A stretch of 45,166 nt of DNA from Natrialba taiwanensis DSM 12281 (GTDB taxonomy: Archaea > Halobacteriota > Halobacteria > Halobacteriales > Natrialbaceae), in contig NZ_AOIL01000016.1 in the NCBI RefSeq assembly GCF_000337595.1, positions 30,327 through 75,492 of the forward strand, written 5' to 3'. The position numbers and the translations under genes are program-made. The stretch's first letter is position 1. The number at the start of each line of letters is the position of its first letter. Positions 24,554-33,827 of the stretch are shown here, one piece after another. Below the pieces are notes generated by a model. It made no database searches, was not told the DNA's origin, and worked only from the letters and a program-made list of their open reading frames with translations.

Positions 24554-25756
24554 ATGACATCCGACCCGCTGTCGACGCCGGCCGGGACGCCGACGGAGAA
24601 CGCCCCGCTCGAGGGCGTTCGCGTCCTCGACTGTACGCAGATGCTATCGGGACCCTTCGCGACGCAGATGCTCGCAGATATGGGCGCGGACGTCGTCAAG
24701 ATCGAACGGCCCGACCGCGGCGACATCACGCGAAGCGTCGGCCCCGAAATCGGTGACTCCGGTCTCACCGCCTACTTCACGTCGCTCAACCGCGGCAAGC
24801 GAAGCGTCGAGTTGAACCTGGCCTCTGAGGAGGGTGCCGCCGCTCTCGAACGCCTCGCCGAAACGGCTGACGTGCTCATCGAGAACTACCGTCCCGGCAC
24901 GATGGAGAAATGGGGCCTCGGCTACGACGACCTCCGCGAGGTCACCGACGAACTCGTCTACTGCTCTATCTCCGGCTTTCTCGAGGGCCCCTACCGAGAC
25001 ATGCCCGCCTTCGACATGGTCGTCCAGGCGCTCGGCGGCAGCATGAGCATCACCGGCCAGGCCGATGGCCCGCCGGCCCGCCCCGGCATTCCGATCGGCG
25101 ACATCTGCGCCGGCATGTACGCCGTCATCGGCATCACGACCGCACTCTACAACGACGAGAGCCAGTACATCGACGTTCCCATGTTCGAAGGGCTCGTCTC
25201 CTGGCTCACCGAGCGGGCGGGGCGAACGTTCGTCACCGAGGAACCATACCCGCGACAGGGTACCGTCCACCCCTCGCTGGCACCCTACCGCACCGTCGAA
25301 ACCGCGGACGGCTGGTTCGCCATCGCCATCGGCAGCGACGACACCTGGACCGCGTTCTGTGAGGCCATCGACCGCCCCGAACTCGCGACCGACGACCGCT
25401 ACGTGGCCAACAACGACCGCGTCGAACATCGCGAATCGCTAACAGCTGCACTCGAACCGATCTTCGAGCAGCGAACGAACGACGAGTGGTTCGAATTGTT
25501 CCGCGAGCGCGGCCTGCCAGGAGCGCCGGTTCAGGACACCGTCGAGGTCTTCGAGGACGAACACCTCCGGGCGAGCGGAACGCTCGATGAGCTGACGATC
25601 GACGGCGTCGACCTTCCGTTCCCAACCTGTCCGATCGAGTTCACTGGCAAGACGATGCGATCGGGCCACGAACCGCCACAGCTCGGCGAGCACACGGAAC
25701 CGGTACTCTCGGCCGTGCTGTCCGACGAGGCGCTTGCAAGCGTCCTCGAGCGGTAG
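24554..25756 (+). CDS. CaiB/BaiF-type (family III) CoA transferase
   Basis: A 400-aa CoA transferase that moves CoA between carboxylic acids through an aspartyl-CoA anhydride. The N-terminal block GVRVLDCTQMLSGPFATQML with ADMGADVVKIERPDRGD (31-57) and LNRGKRSVELNL is diagnostic, and the catalytic Asp is D154 (PAFDMVVQALGG). The later DICAGMYAVIGI and the linker to the C-terminal domain (LAPYRTVETADGWFAIAIG) are complete. Donor and acceptor acids cannot be read from sequence. It lies 94 bp upstream of the TRAP receptor gene on the same strand, so it may activate the imported acid. ATG 24554 is chosen because the open frame upstream overlaps the small membrane gene. Confidence 0.9.
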   Translation: MTSDPLSTPAGTPTENAPLEGVRVLDCTQMLSGPFATQMLADMGADVVKIERPDRGDITRSVGPEIGDSGLTAYFTSLNRGKRSVELNLASEEGAAALERLAETADVLIENYRPGTMEKWGLGYDDLREVTDELVYCSISGFLEGPYRDMPAFDMVVQALGGSMSITGQADGPPARPGIPIGDICAGMYAVIGITTALYNDESQYIDVPMFEGLVSWLTERAGRTFVTEEPYPRQGTVHPSLAPYRTVETADGWFAIAIGSDDTWTAFCEAIDRPELATDDRYVANNDRVEHRESLTAALEPIFEQRTNDEWFELFRERGLPGAPVQDTVEVFEDEHLRASGTLDELTIDGVDLPFPTCPIEFTGKTMRSGHEPPQLGEHTEPVLSAVLSDEALASVLER

Positions 25757-25835
25757 CACCGCTTGCTGACCGGGTTCAGTTCTTGCTCCAGTGGTACGTT
25801 ATGTCTCACCAAAGAATATATACGATATCCAGTCG

Positions 25836-25851
25836 ATGGTAGATCTACCAT
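25836..25851. promoter_or_regulatory. 16-bp perfect palindrome over the TRAP receptor start codon
   Basis: ATGGTAGATCTACCAT is a perfect 16-bp palindrome; its last two bases are the first two of the ATG at 25850. A TATA-like run (AATATATACGAT) lies about 30 bp upstream, so a bound protein would block initiation on a leaderless transcript. Confidence 0.5.
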
Positions 25852-26902
25852 GGCTATTGGTAACATCAGCCGCCGGAGTGTCCTACAGACTGGTGCAGCG
25901 ATCGGTGCACTCGGGGCGGCGGGCTGTTTGGGTGGCGGGGGCGGAGACACCGTTCGGATGGGCGCGTCCGCCGGCGGCACGTGGGACGTCGGACTGGCGT
26001 TCGAACAGGCCGTCTCCGACCACGGCGAGGACGTGGCGTACTCGACGATCGAGAGTCCGGGCTACGTCGGGACGACGAACCGGATGAGCGACGGGCAGGT
26101 CGACGGCGGCATCGTTGATACAAACACGATGTCCAAAGCGATGAACGGCGAGGATATGTTCGCGGACAGTTCGGTCGAGATGCTCCCCTGGCAGGGGTTT
26201 CTCGCCTTTCCCTACAGTATCTACGTCGTCGCCCGTTCTGACACCGACATCGAAACGTTCGACGACCTCGCGGGTGCCACCGTCTACCCGGCCGAGCCCG
26301 GCTACTCGACCCGCTCGACGACGCTCGACGTCTGGCAGATGCCCCAGGTCGCGGACATCTACGAGGAGATGGACATCGTCGACATGGGCGTCGACGACGC
26401 CCCAGGAGCCATGGAGGAGGGAACGATCGACGCCGCGATCGCCTACGGTACCCCCGGCGTCGGCAACACCGGCTTCGTCGTCGAGTACGACAGCCGGACC
26501 GACGTTCGATACGTCGAACACACGGACGAACTCGTCGAGGCGATCCAGGAGTACTCCGGTGCCGGATTCTCGGAGTACGACGACGTCGTCGAAGACTTCC
26601 AGTGGCAACAGGACATCGGTGCCGACGGGATCGTCTCTTGGGACCTCGAAGTGACGTTTACGTTCCATCCCGAGACGTCCACGGATCAGGTCTACGAACT
26701 CACGCGGATCGCACACGAACACGGAGACGCCGTTCGCGACGCCGAACCGCGGTTCACTCCGGAATCGCTCGACGAACTCACGTCGGCGGCGATCGACGAT
26801 TACCCGTGGCACCCCGGTGCGGCGGAGTACTACCAGGATCAGGACGCCTGGAACGACGACTGGCTCGTCGGCGATCCCGACGAGGCCGGCTCTTACAACT
26901 GA
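25850..26902 (+). CDS. TAXI-family TRAP transporter solute-binding lipoprotein
   Basis: A 350-aa extracytoplasmic receptor. The N-terminus has a Tat motif (SRRSVLQ, residues 7-13), a short hydrophobic stretch and a lipobox ending at C26 (GAAGC), so it is exported folded and lipid-anchored. The mature part follows the TAXI pattern: VRMGASAGGTWDVGLAF, then YSTIESPGYVGTTNRMSDGQVDGGIVDTNTM (here shortened to NRMSDGQVDGGIVDTN), and a Tyr-rich ATVYPAEPGYSTR. TAXI receptors bind small carboxylates. It is followed after 42 bp by the fused permease. The substrate is unknown; the neighbours argue for a carboxylic acid that is then made into a CoA ester. Confidence 0.9.
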   Translation: MAIGNISRRSVLQTGAAIGALGAAGCLGGGGGDTVRMGASAGGTWDVGLAFEQAVSDHGEDVAYSTIESPGYVGTTNRMSDGQVDGGIVDTNTMSKAMNGEDMFADSSVEMLPWQGFLAFPYSIYVVARSDTDIETFDDLAGATVYPAEPGYSTRSTTLDVWQMPQVADIYEEMDIVDMGVDDAPGAMEEGTIDAAIAYGTPGVGNTGFVVEYDSRTDVRYVEHTDELVEAIQEYSGAGFSEYDDVVEDFQWQQDIGADGIVSWDLEVTFTFHPETSTDQVYELTRIAHEHGDAVRDAEPRFTPESLDELTSAAIDDYPWHPGAAEYYQDQDAWNDDWLVGDPDEAGSYN

Positions 26903-26944
26903 CGACGGGCAGCCGACCTGCGCTACTGACCCACCACTGCACCC

Positions 26945-29017
26945 ATGACGACAGCACAACCGACACCGACGACCGTTCGAGAAACAACACTCCGATACCT
27001 CAACTCCGCGATCACGATCGGCGCGCTGCTGTTCTGGGGAATCGTCCTCTTCTGGGCGAGTTCACCCGGCACGCTGAGTCGAGCGCAGTACGCCGTCGTG
27101 TTCCTCGGCAGCATTCTGGTACTGTACATCCTCAACGAGGCGGTTGGATCGATCGAAGGCGGCGACGATCTCGATCTGTTGATACTGATCGCCTGTGCCA
27201 GCGTGATGATCGTCGCCTGCGCCTACCTGTTTACGAACTTCGAAGCCGTCTACCAGCAGCGACAGGGACGGGCGCTGGAGCACGAGTACCACCTCGCCTG
27301 GCTGGTGGTCGCCGTCATCCTGTACCTGACCTGGCGTTCCTATGGGAAGATTTTTCTCGGCCTCGTCGTCGGTGCGATGGCGTACGCCCTTTACGGGTGG
27401 ATGCTTCCCGGTATCTTCGGCCACGCCGGAATCGATACGCGGTACATGTTGCAGGTTCTGATCACCGATCTCGGCGGGTTCTTCGGCTCGCTGACGCAGC
27501 TTACGGCTACGCTGATCGCGCCGTTTCTCCTGTACGCCGGGCTGTTGTTCGCCTACGGCGCGTTCGATCTCATCCTTCGGGTGGCGATCGCGAGCGCGAA
27601 GTACATCGAATCGGGCGTCGCCCAGACCGCCGTTCTCGCGAGCGCGATCATCGGCTCGGTAAACGGCAGTTACGCCGCAAATGCCGGGATGACCGGCTCG
27701 TTCACCATTCCGACGATGATCGACAGCGGCCTCCGCCCGCGGACGGCGGCCGCGATCGAGGGGACGGCCTCGACCTCCGGGCAGGTCCTGCCGCCGGTCA
27801 TGGGTGCCTCGGCGTTCGTGATGGCCTCGTTCCTCCAGATCGCCTACGTCGACGTCATCGCCGCCGGACTGCTGCCCGCCGCGATCCTCGTCGCCAGCAT
27901 CGTCATCGGCGTCCACTACACCTCGATCCGCGAGGTCGGGAGCCAGGACCTGCAGTTCGACGATCTCTTCGACAATCGGCTCACCCGCGGGGACAAACTC
28001 GTTGAAGGAATTCGATTCGGCATCCCCTTCGTCGTCCTGATCGCCCTGCTCGGCGTGTTGCAGTGGACCGTCGCGACGTCCGCCCTCTGGACCATTGCCA
28101 CCATGATCGGCCTCGGTATCGCGACCCCCGTGCTCCAGTCGATCTACGCGGTCGTCACCGGACGCCGGTCCGCGACCGTCGAACTCGACGACCGGCCGTC
28201 ACCCCGGAGCCCGCGCCTCCGATCGGTCCGCCGATCCCGCATCGTCGACTCGCTCGTCACCGAACTCGGCAACACCGTCTCCGGCTTTCGCCGCGGCGCG
28301 ATCATCCTCGCACCGATCGCCATCATCCTGGCCGCCGTCAACGGCATCGTCGACCTGCTGATGGTGACCGGCACCCCCTCGAAGATCGCGCTGATGTTGA
28401 TGGACATCTCCGGCGGCGTCCTGTTCATCGCCGCCATCCTCGGCATGCTCGTCTGTATCGTCATGGGCATCGGCATGCCGACCGTCGCGGCCTACGTAAT
28501 CACCTCTACCCTCGTCGCCCCGGCGTTCGTCAACGACTTCGGCGTTCCCGAACTCGCGGCCCACTACATGGTGTTCTACGCCGCCGTCATGGCCGGCGTC
28601 ACCCCGCCCGTCGCCATCGCCGTCGTCGTCGCCGCCGGCATCGCCGAATCCAACTTCTGGGAAACGTGCGCCACCGCAATGACGATCGCCGCGCCGCTTT
28701 TCGTCCTCCCCTTATCGTTCATCTACCACCCTGAACTCGTCTCGACCGCACTCGGTCTCCAGTCGCTGGTCACGGCCGGTGCCGTCCTGCTCGGCGCAAT
28801 GGCGATTATCTACGGGCTCAACTATCCGTTTTACTTCGACCGCCAGTACACCATCCCGATCCGCTTCGGCCTGTTCTGGCTCGGCGCGTTCATCATGGTC
28901 TACCCAGCCCTGTTTGCCCAGGTCGCTGGCATCGCCGTCTTCGCACTCGTCTTCATCGCCGAAAAGTACCTCTCAGACAGCTGGACGGTACCGGTCGGAT
29001 CCGAACTCAGCCGATAG
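26945..29017 (+). CDS. TRAP transporter fused permease (DctQM type)
   Basis: A 690-aa integral membrane protein with about 17-18 hydrophobic segments, the length usual for a fused small (DctQ) and large (DctM) TRAP permease. The DctM part shows GSVNGSYAANAGMTGSFTIP with IEGTASTSGQVLPPVMGASAF (given as GSYAANAGMTGSFTIP and SGQVLPPVMGASAF) and, later, GIGMPTVAAYVITSTLVAP and MAGVTPPVAIAVVVAAGIA, all characteristic. It uses the sodium or proton gradient to take up the ligand of the receptor encoded just upstream. It is the last gene of the CoA transferase-receptor-permease run. Confidence 0.92.
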   Translation: MTTAQPTPTTVRETTLRYLNSAITIGALLFWGIVLFWASSPGTLSRAQYAVVFLGSILVLYILNEAVGSIEGGDDLDLLILIACASVMIVACAYLFTNFEAVYQQRQGRALEHEYHLAWLVVAVILYLTWRSYGKIFLGLVVGAMAYALYGWMLPGIFGHAGIDTRYMLQVLITDLGGFFGSLTQLTATLIAPFLLYAGLLFAYGAFDLILRVAIASAKYIESGVAQTAVLASAIIGSVNGSYAANAGMTGSFTIPTMIDSGLRPRTAAAIEGTASTSGQVLPPVMGASAFVMASFLQIAYVDVIAAGLLPAAILVASIVIGVHYTSIREVGSQDLQFDDLFDNRLTRGDKLVEGIRFGIPFVVLIALLGVLQWTVATSALWTIATMIGLGIATPVLQSIYAVVTGRRSATVELDDRPSPRSPRLRSVRRSRIVDSLVTELGNTVSGFRRGAIILAPIAIILAAVNGIVDLLMVTGTPSKIALMLMDISGGVLFIAAILGMLVCIVMGIGMPTVAAYVITSTLVAPAFVNDFGVPELAAHYMVFYAAVMAGVTPPVAIAVVVAAGIAESNFWETCATAMTIAAPLFVLPLSFIYHPELVSTALGLQSLVTAGAVLLGAMAIIYGLNYPFYFDRQYTIPIRFGLFWLGAFIMVYPALFAQVAGIAVFALVFIAEKYLSDSWTVPVGSELSR

Positions 29018-29321
29018 TTCAACGACATATATGATATGTTTCTATTCTGTCGACCTCACAGAATGCAGACTTATTTGCAATAGCAGATTCCTCATCTGAT
29101 CTCCGCAATACTATACGCAGCTCACGGAGTCTCGTCCCGATTCTGATCTTTTCTCCGTTCAATCCCCTCTCGTTCATTCACGGACAATTCCCTCCCCGAT
29201 TTCGCCACTATCATGCCGTACAAAAGCAATTTTCGGTGAATATTGAGGTCAACGGCAGCACTCAGCTTCGTTCTCTCTTTCCGACCTATATCAGTACAGC
29301 AGATATTTTGTAGAACCGGTA
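29018..29321. other. Gene-free gap between convergent permease and mutase genes
   Basis: About 300 bp, AT-richer than the flanks. Both neighbours end into it. Pyrimidine runs (29148-29170) may end transcription, but I see no clear hairpin and no gene. Confidence 0.5.
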
Positions 29322-31022
29322 TTAGACCGGACTGAGTTCCTCCTGATACGCACCGTGATGGTCCTCGAACACCTGCATGATCTCGCCCATCGTCGCGTAG
29401 GTCTTGACCGCGTCGACGATGTACGGCATGACGTTTTCGTCCGTCGGAATCGCGTCCGAGAGGGCCGAAAGCGCCGCCTCGACCGCCTCGTCGTCGCGCT
29501 CGCGCTTGACCCGCTCGAGTCGCTCGAGTTGCCGATCCCGCGTCGTCTCGTCGATCTCGAGGATCTCCGGCGACGTATCCTCCTCGATCGTGAACTCGTT
29601 GACGCCGACGACGACCTCCTCGCCGCGCTCGACGCGCTGTTGGTACTCATAGCTCGAGTCCTGGATCTCCCGCTGGAAGTACCCCTGCTCGATCCCGTCG
29701 AGAACGCCGTCGCGGATCGACCCGTCGCCCATCTCCTGGATCTCCTCGAGATAGGCCATGATCTCGACTTCCATCTCGTTCGTGAGTTTCTCGATCGCGA
29801 AACTGCCGCCCATCGGATCGACGATGTCGGCCGCGCCGGACTCTTCGGCAATGATCTGCTGGGTCCGCAGAGCGACTCGAACCGCCTTCTCGGTCGGCAG
29901 CGCGAGCGCCTCGTCGAAACTGTTCGTGTGCAACGACTGCGTGCCGCCGAAGACGCCCGCCAGCGCCTGAATCGTCACCCGAACGATGTTGTTGAGCGGC
30001 TGCTGGGCGGTCAGCGACTGGCCGGCCGTCTGCGTGTGGAACTTGAGCCGCTTGGACTCGTCGCGCTCGGCGTCGTACCACTCCTCCATGACGCGGGCGT
30101 AAATCCGCCGTGAGGCGCGGAACTTCGCCACCTCCTCGAAGATCGAGTTGTGCGAGTTGAAGAAAAACGAGAGGAGCGGCGCGAACTCGTCGACGTCCAA
30201 CCCGCGGTCCAGACAGTCCTCGACGTAGGCGAAGCCGTCCGCGAGGGTGAACGCGGCCTCCTGGGCCGCCGTCGATCCCGCTTCGCGGATGTGGTAGCCC
30301 GAGATGGAAACCGGGTGGAACTTCGGCGTCTCCTCGACGGCGAACTCGATCGTGTCGGTGACGACCTCGAGCGACGGCTGCGGCGGAACGACCCACTCCT
30401 TCTGCGCGATGAACTCCTTTAACATGTCGTTCTGCAGCGTTCCTCGGATCTCCTCGCGCGGAACGCCCTGCTGGTCGGCCAGCGCGATGTACATCGCGTA
30501 GATGACCGCCGCGGAGGGGTTGATCGTAAACGAGGTCGATACCTCGCCGATATCGATGCCGTCGAAGAGGATTTCCATGTCCCGCAGCGTGTCCACTGCG
30601 ACACCCTCCTTGCCGACCTCGCCCTGACTCATCCGGTGGTCCGAGTCGATCCCCATCAGCGACGGCATGTCGAAGGCCGTCGAGAGCCCCGTCTGCCCCT
30701 GATCGATCAGGTAGTGAAACCGCTCGTTCGTCTCCTCCGCCGTCCCGAAGCCGGCGAACTGGCGCATCGTCCACGTGCGGCCGCGATACATCGTCGGATA
30801 CGGACCGCGCGTGTACGGCGGCTCGCCGGGGAACCCCAGATCGTCCTCGTAGTCGAGTTCAGCGATGTCGTCGGGTGTATAGAGGCGGTCGACCTCGTGG
30901 TTCGAGACCGTCGCGAACCGTTCCTGGCGCTCGCCGTGGTGGTCGAGGGTCGACTCGAGCGTCTCCTCGGTCCACTGCTCGCGCTGTTCGCGAATCCGGT
31001 CTATCTCTTCCTGGTCGAACAT
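29322..31022 (-). CDS. B12-dependent acyl-CoA mutase large subunit, isobutyryl-CoA-mutase-like
   Basis: A 566-aa catalytic (TIM-barrel) subunit of the methylmalonyl-CoA mutase family; it has no C-terminal B12-binding domain, so a separate small subunit is needed. Family residues are present: YPTMYRGRTWTMRQ (75-88), SGYH with H244, LPT after SFDEALA. Numbering happens to equal the Propionibacterium enzyme, where Tyr89 and Arg207 hold the methylmalonyl carboxylate. Here they are Phe89 (MRQFAGF) and Gln207 (FIAQKEW). Phe/Gln at these sites is the pair reported for isobutyryl-CoA mutase. Ala116 replaces the Asp typical of 2-hydroxyisobutyryl-CoA mutase. I infer a substrate without the extra carboxylate, such as isobutyryl-CoA. 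It is divergent from the acyl-CoA ligase gene across a 179-bp control region. Confidence 0.9.
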   Translation of the reverse strand: MFDQEEIDRIREQREQWTEETLESTLDHHGERQERFATVSNHEVDRLYTPDDIAELDYEDDLGFPGEPPYTRGPYPTMYRGRTWTMRQFAGFGTAEETNERFHYLIDQGQTGLSTAFDMPSLMGIDSDHRMSQGEVGKEGVAVDTLRDMEILFDGIDIGEVSTSFTINPSAAVIYAMYIALADQQGVPREEIRGTLQNDMLKEFIAQKEWVVPPQPSLEVVTDTIEFAVEETPKFHPVSISGYHIREAGSTAAQEAAFTLADGFAYVEDCLDRGLDVDEFAPLLSFFFNSHNSIFEEVAKFRASRRIYARVMEEWYDAERDESKRLKFHTQTAGQSLTAQQPLNNIVRVTIQALAGVFGGTQSLHTNSFDEALALPTEKAVRVALRTQQIIAEESGAADIVDPMGGSFAIEKLTNEMEVEIMAYLEEIQEMGDGSIRDGVLDGIEQGYFQREIQDSSYEYQQRVERGEEVVVGVNEFTIEEDTSPEILEIDETTRDRQLERLERVKRERDDEAVEAALSALSDAIPTDENVMPYIVDAVKTYATMGEIMQVFEDHHGAYQEELSPV

Positions 31023-31139
31023 TAGTGAGGATATGTCTGGCAGGAATCTAAAGTCTTGTTGTTACTCGTTGAACGGTCGTCCGCCAGCGGTGGAGACGGC
31101 CATCTCGGTCCGTTTCGACCGATGGCGAGTACGAGTCGA

Positions 31140-31156
31140 ATCGGACTGTCTCGGAA
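31140..31156. promoter_or_regulatory. Operator-like 17-mer between mutase and ligase genes
   Basis: Minus-strand reading TTCCGAGACAGTCCGAT matches the perfect palindrome at 35036-35052 at 13 of 17 positions. It lies 46 bp before the ligase ATG, just upstream of its ATAAAG box (near 31171), and 118 bp before the mutase start. Confidence 0.5.
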
Positions 31157-31201
31157 TCGGTGTCGAAACCATAAAGACATGTGGTGTGATACCTACTGCC
31201 T

Positions 31202-32854
31202 ATGGCGACCGATACGACCGCGGCGGACGGATGGGAGATCCCCGAGTCATACACAGTTACGGCGCGCGTTGCCGAGCACGCCCAGTCGTTCGGCAACCGC
31301 GTCGCCGTTCACTTCCGCGATTCGACTGGCGCGCAAAGCGAACGGACGTACGCCGATCTCCGGGACGACATGAACCGGTTTGCGAACGGGCTCGCTGAAC
31401 TCGGGGTGGAAAAGGACGACCGAGTGATGCACCTGTTCCCGCGCCATCCGGACGCGTTCGCGATCCAACTCGGTGCGCTCGCGACTGGGGCGCTGTTGGT
31501 TCCCTGCTCGTCGATGCTGCGCGCGAACGACATCGAGTTCAGGGCGACCGACTGCGACGCGACGACGATCGTCGTCCACGAGTCGCTGACCGACATGGTC
31601 GAGCCGGTGCTCTCGGAGACGCCGATCGAGCGGGTGATCGTGCTGGACGGGGACGACGCTGCGCTCGCAGACGAGCATGGGGAAGCCGGCGAGAGCGACG
31701 CTCACTGGACTACCGTCCAGGCGGTCCTCGCCGACCAGCCGACCGACTACGACGGTCCCGACCTCGGAGCCGCGGACCCGATGTCGATCAACTACACGAG
31801 CGGGACGACGGGCAAGCCGAAACCCGTCCTGCACAAACACCGCTGGATGTACTGCTTCAATCGGGTCAACGCGCCCCACTGGTGGAACATCGATGACGAG
31901 ACTGAACTCGCGGATGAACTCCTGTGGGCGACGACCGGAACGGGCTGGGCGAAGTGGTTCTGGAGCCCGGTCGGCGTCGGGCTGACGACCGGCGCGACCC
32001 AGCTCATCTACGACGGCGAGTTCAAGCCCGAGACGTTCCTCGAGATCCTCGAAACCGAGGGCGTCACGAAGCTCTGTGCCGTTCCGACGCAGTACCGGAT
32101 GCTGGCCAATGCGGACCTCGACGCCTACGATGTGCAGGTTCGCGATGCGCTTTCGGCGGGCGAACCGCTCAATCGGGAGCCGATGGAGCGCATCGAGGAC
32201 GCCTGGGGGGTGACCCCGCGCGACGGCTACGGCCAGACCGAGACGGTCGCGCTCGTGTCGAACTATCCGGGGATCGATGTCAAGCCCGGCAGCATGGGGA
32301 AGCCGACGCCGGACATCGGCGCGACCATCATCGATGTCGACGACGAGGAGGAAGTCGAATCCGATGAGATCGGCGAAATCGCGGTGCCCGTCGACTCGCC
32401 GGCGATCTTCGACGGCTACTACGAGAAACCCCATCTGGACGAGCAGAAGCTCTCGGGCGAGTTCTATCGGACGGGCGACCTCGCGAGACGGGATGAAGAG
32501 GGCTACTTCTTCTTCGAGGGACGGGCCGACGACATCATCATCTCCTCGGGCTACCGGATCGGCCCCTTCGAAGTCGAGGACGCACTCGTCAGCCACGACG
32601 CGGTCGCCGAGGCGGCCGTCGTCGGGAGTCCGCACGAGGAGCGCGGGAGCGTCGTCAAAGCCTACGTGATTCTCGCCGACGGCTACGAGGGGACTGTGGA
32701 GCTAACGGACGAACTGCAGGCGTTCATGAAAGCGGAGACCGCACCCTACAAGTACCCCCGCCGGATCGAGTTCACCGACGAGTTGCCGAAAACCTCGAGC
32801 GGGAAGATTCGACGGATCGAACTCCGCGAGCAGGAACAGGCACAGCACGGCTAA
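31202..32854 (+). CDS. AMP-forming acyl-CoA ligase (medium-chain/benzoate-type)
   Basis: A 550-aa adenylate-forming enzyme that activates a carboxylic acid with ATP and CoA. Core motifs: YTSGTTGKPK (198-207), GYGQTE (about 346-351), YRTGDLARRDEEGYFFFEGR (about 425-444, containing the hinge Asp) and the C-terminal PKTSSGKIRR with the catalytic Lys. The motif TGWAKWFWSPV resembles medium-chain acyl-CoA synthetases rather than acetyl-CoA synthetase. It is divergent from the mutase and followed after 80 bp by the hydroxyacyl-CoA dehydrogenase, so it probably supplies the mutase or beta-oxidation with substrate. The acid is not known. Confidence 0.9.
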   Translation: MATDTTAADGWEIPESYTVTARVAEHAQSFGNRVAVHFRDSTGAQSERTYADLRDDMNRFANGLAELGVEKDDRVMHLFPRHPDAFAIQLGALATGALLVPCSSMLRANDIEFRATDCDATTIVVHESLTDMVEPVLSETPIERVIVLDGDDAALADEHGEAGESDAHWTTVQAVLADQPTDYDGPDLGAADPMSINYTSGTTGKPKPVLHKHRWMYCFNRVNAPHWWNIDDETELADELLWATTGTGWAKWFWSPVGVGLTTGATQLIYDGEFKPETFLEILETEGVTKLCAVPTQYRMLANADLDAYDVQVRDALSAGEPLNREPMERIEDAWGVTPRDGYGQTETVALVSNYPGIDVKPGSMGKPTPDIGATIIDVDDEEEVESDEIGEIAVPVDSPAIFDGYYEKPHLDEQKLSGEFYRTGDLARRDEEGYFFFEGRADDIIISSGYRIGPFEVEDALVSHDAVAEAAVVGSPHEERGSVVKAYVILADGYEGTVELTDELQAFMKAETAPYKYPRRIEFTDELPKTSSGKIRRIELREQEQAQHG

Positions 32855-32934
32855 CTTCCCCCGCGTTCGCGCGGTCGATCCGCTCAGCCAGCGAGTCGGC
32901 ACACTTATACTGCTCGTGACAGCAGAGACTGCGT

Positions 32935-33795
32935 ATGCACCGGACCCCGGAGACGGTAGACCGTGTCGGCGTCGTCGGCGCGGGGACGATGGGCAATGGC
33001 ATCGCACAGGTCGCCGCAACGAACGGCTACGATGTCGTCATGCGCGACATCGAACGGGAGTTCGTCGACAGCGGCTTCGACTCGATCGACGAGAGCCTCG
33101 GCCGCCTCGACGACCGGGACGCCCTCCCGGACGACCCCCACGTGATCCGCGACCGAATCGAGGGCACGACCGACCTCGGCGACCTCACAGACTGCGACCT
33201 CGTCGTCGAGGCGGCACTCGAGGACCTCGATGTGAAACGCGAGATCTTCGCCGAACTCGACGACATTGTCGCCGCCGAGACGCTGCTAGCGACGAACACG
33301 AGCACGATCTCGATCACCTCGATCGCGAGTGCAACCGACCGGCCGGCGCGGGTCGTCGGCCTGCACTTCATGAACCCCGTCCCGATCATGGAGGGCGTCG
33401 AGGTCGTCGTCGGTGAGAAGACGAGCGACGAGGCCGTCGACCTGGCTCACGAGTTCGCCGAGGACCTCGGGAAGACGACGTGGGAATCGGACGACAAGCC
33501 CGGCTTCGTCACCAACCGCATTCTGATGCCCTGGATCAACGAGGGTATCCGGGCCTACGACGAGGGCGTGGCTACGAAGGAAGACATCGATGCGGGGATG
33601 GAACTCGGGACGAACGTCCCGATGGGCCCCCTCACCCTGGCCGACCACATCGGCCTGGACATCTGCCTGCACGCCTCGGAGACGCTGCACGATGAACTCG
33701 GGGATCGGTACCAGCCGGCCTACCTCTTGAAGCGCAAGGTGGAGGCGGGCGAGCTGGGCAAGAAAGCGGGACGGGGCTTCTACGAGTACGACTGA
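32935..33795 (+). CDS. 3-hydroxyacyl-CoA (3-hydroxybutyryl-CoA) dehydrogenase
   Basis: A 286-aa NAD-dependent dehydrogenase oxidising 3-hydroxyacyl-CoA to 3-ketoacyl-CoA. Rossmann loop GVVGAGTMGNGIA (12-24), the substrate Ser/Asn in NTSTIS (121-126), catalytic His144 followed by NPVP (GLHFMNPVPIMEG) and the C-terminal domain with GPLTLADHIGLD. Length equals stand-alone Hbd/PaaH enzymes. It sits 80 bp after the acyl-CoA ligase, with its own CTTATACT box about 25 bp before the ATG. Its beta-oxidation partners, acyl-CoA dehydrogenase and crotonase, are the next two genes. Confidence 0.93.
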   Translation: MHRTPETVDRVGVVGAGTMGNGIAQVAATNGYDVVMRDIEREFVDSGFDSIDESLGRLDDRDALPDDPHVIRDRIEGTTDLGDLTDCDLVVEAALEDLDVKREIFAELDDIVAAETLLATNTSTISITSIASATDRPARVVGLHFMNPVPIMEGVEVVVGEKTSDEAVDLAHEFAEDLGKTTWESDDKPGFVTNRILMPWINEGIRAYDEGVATKEDIDAGMELGTNVPMGPLTLADHIGLDICLHASETLHDELGDRYQPAYLLKRKVEAGELGKKAGRGFYEYD

Positions 33796-33827
33796 GAGAG
33801 CCGCTGCGACCGCAAAAGCGGCGCAAC

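Noticed and set aside
29322-31022. 2-hydroxyisobutyryl-CoA mutase
   Set aside because: Residue 116 is Ala instead of the Asp known from HcmA, and position 89 is Phe instead of Ile.
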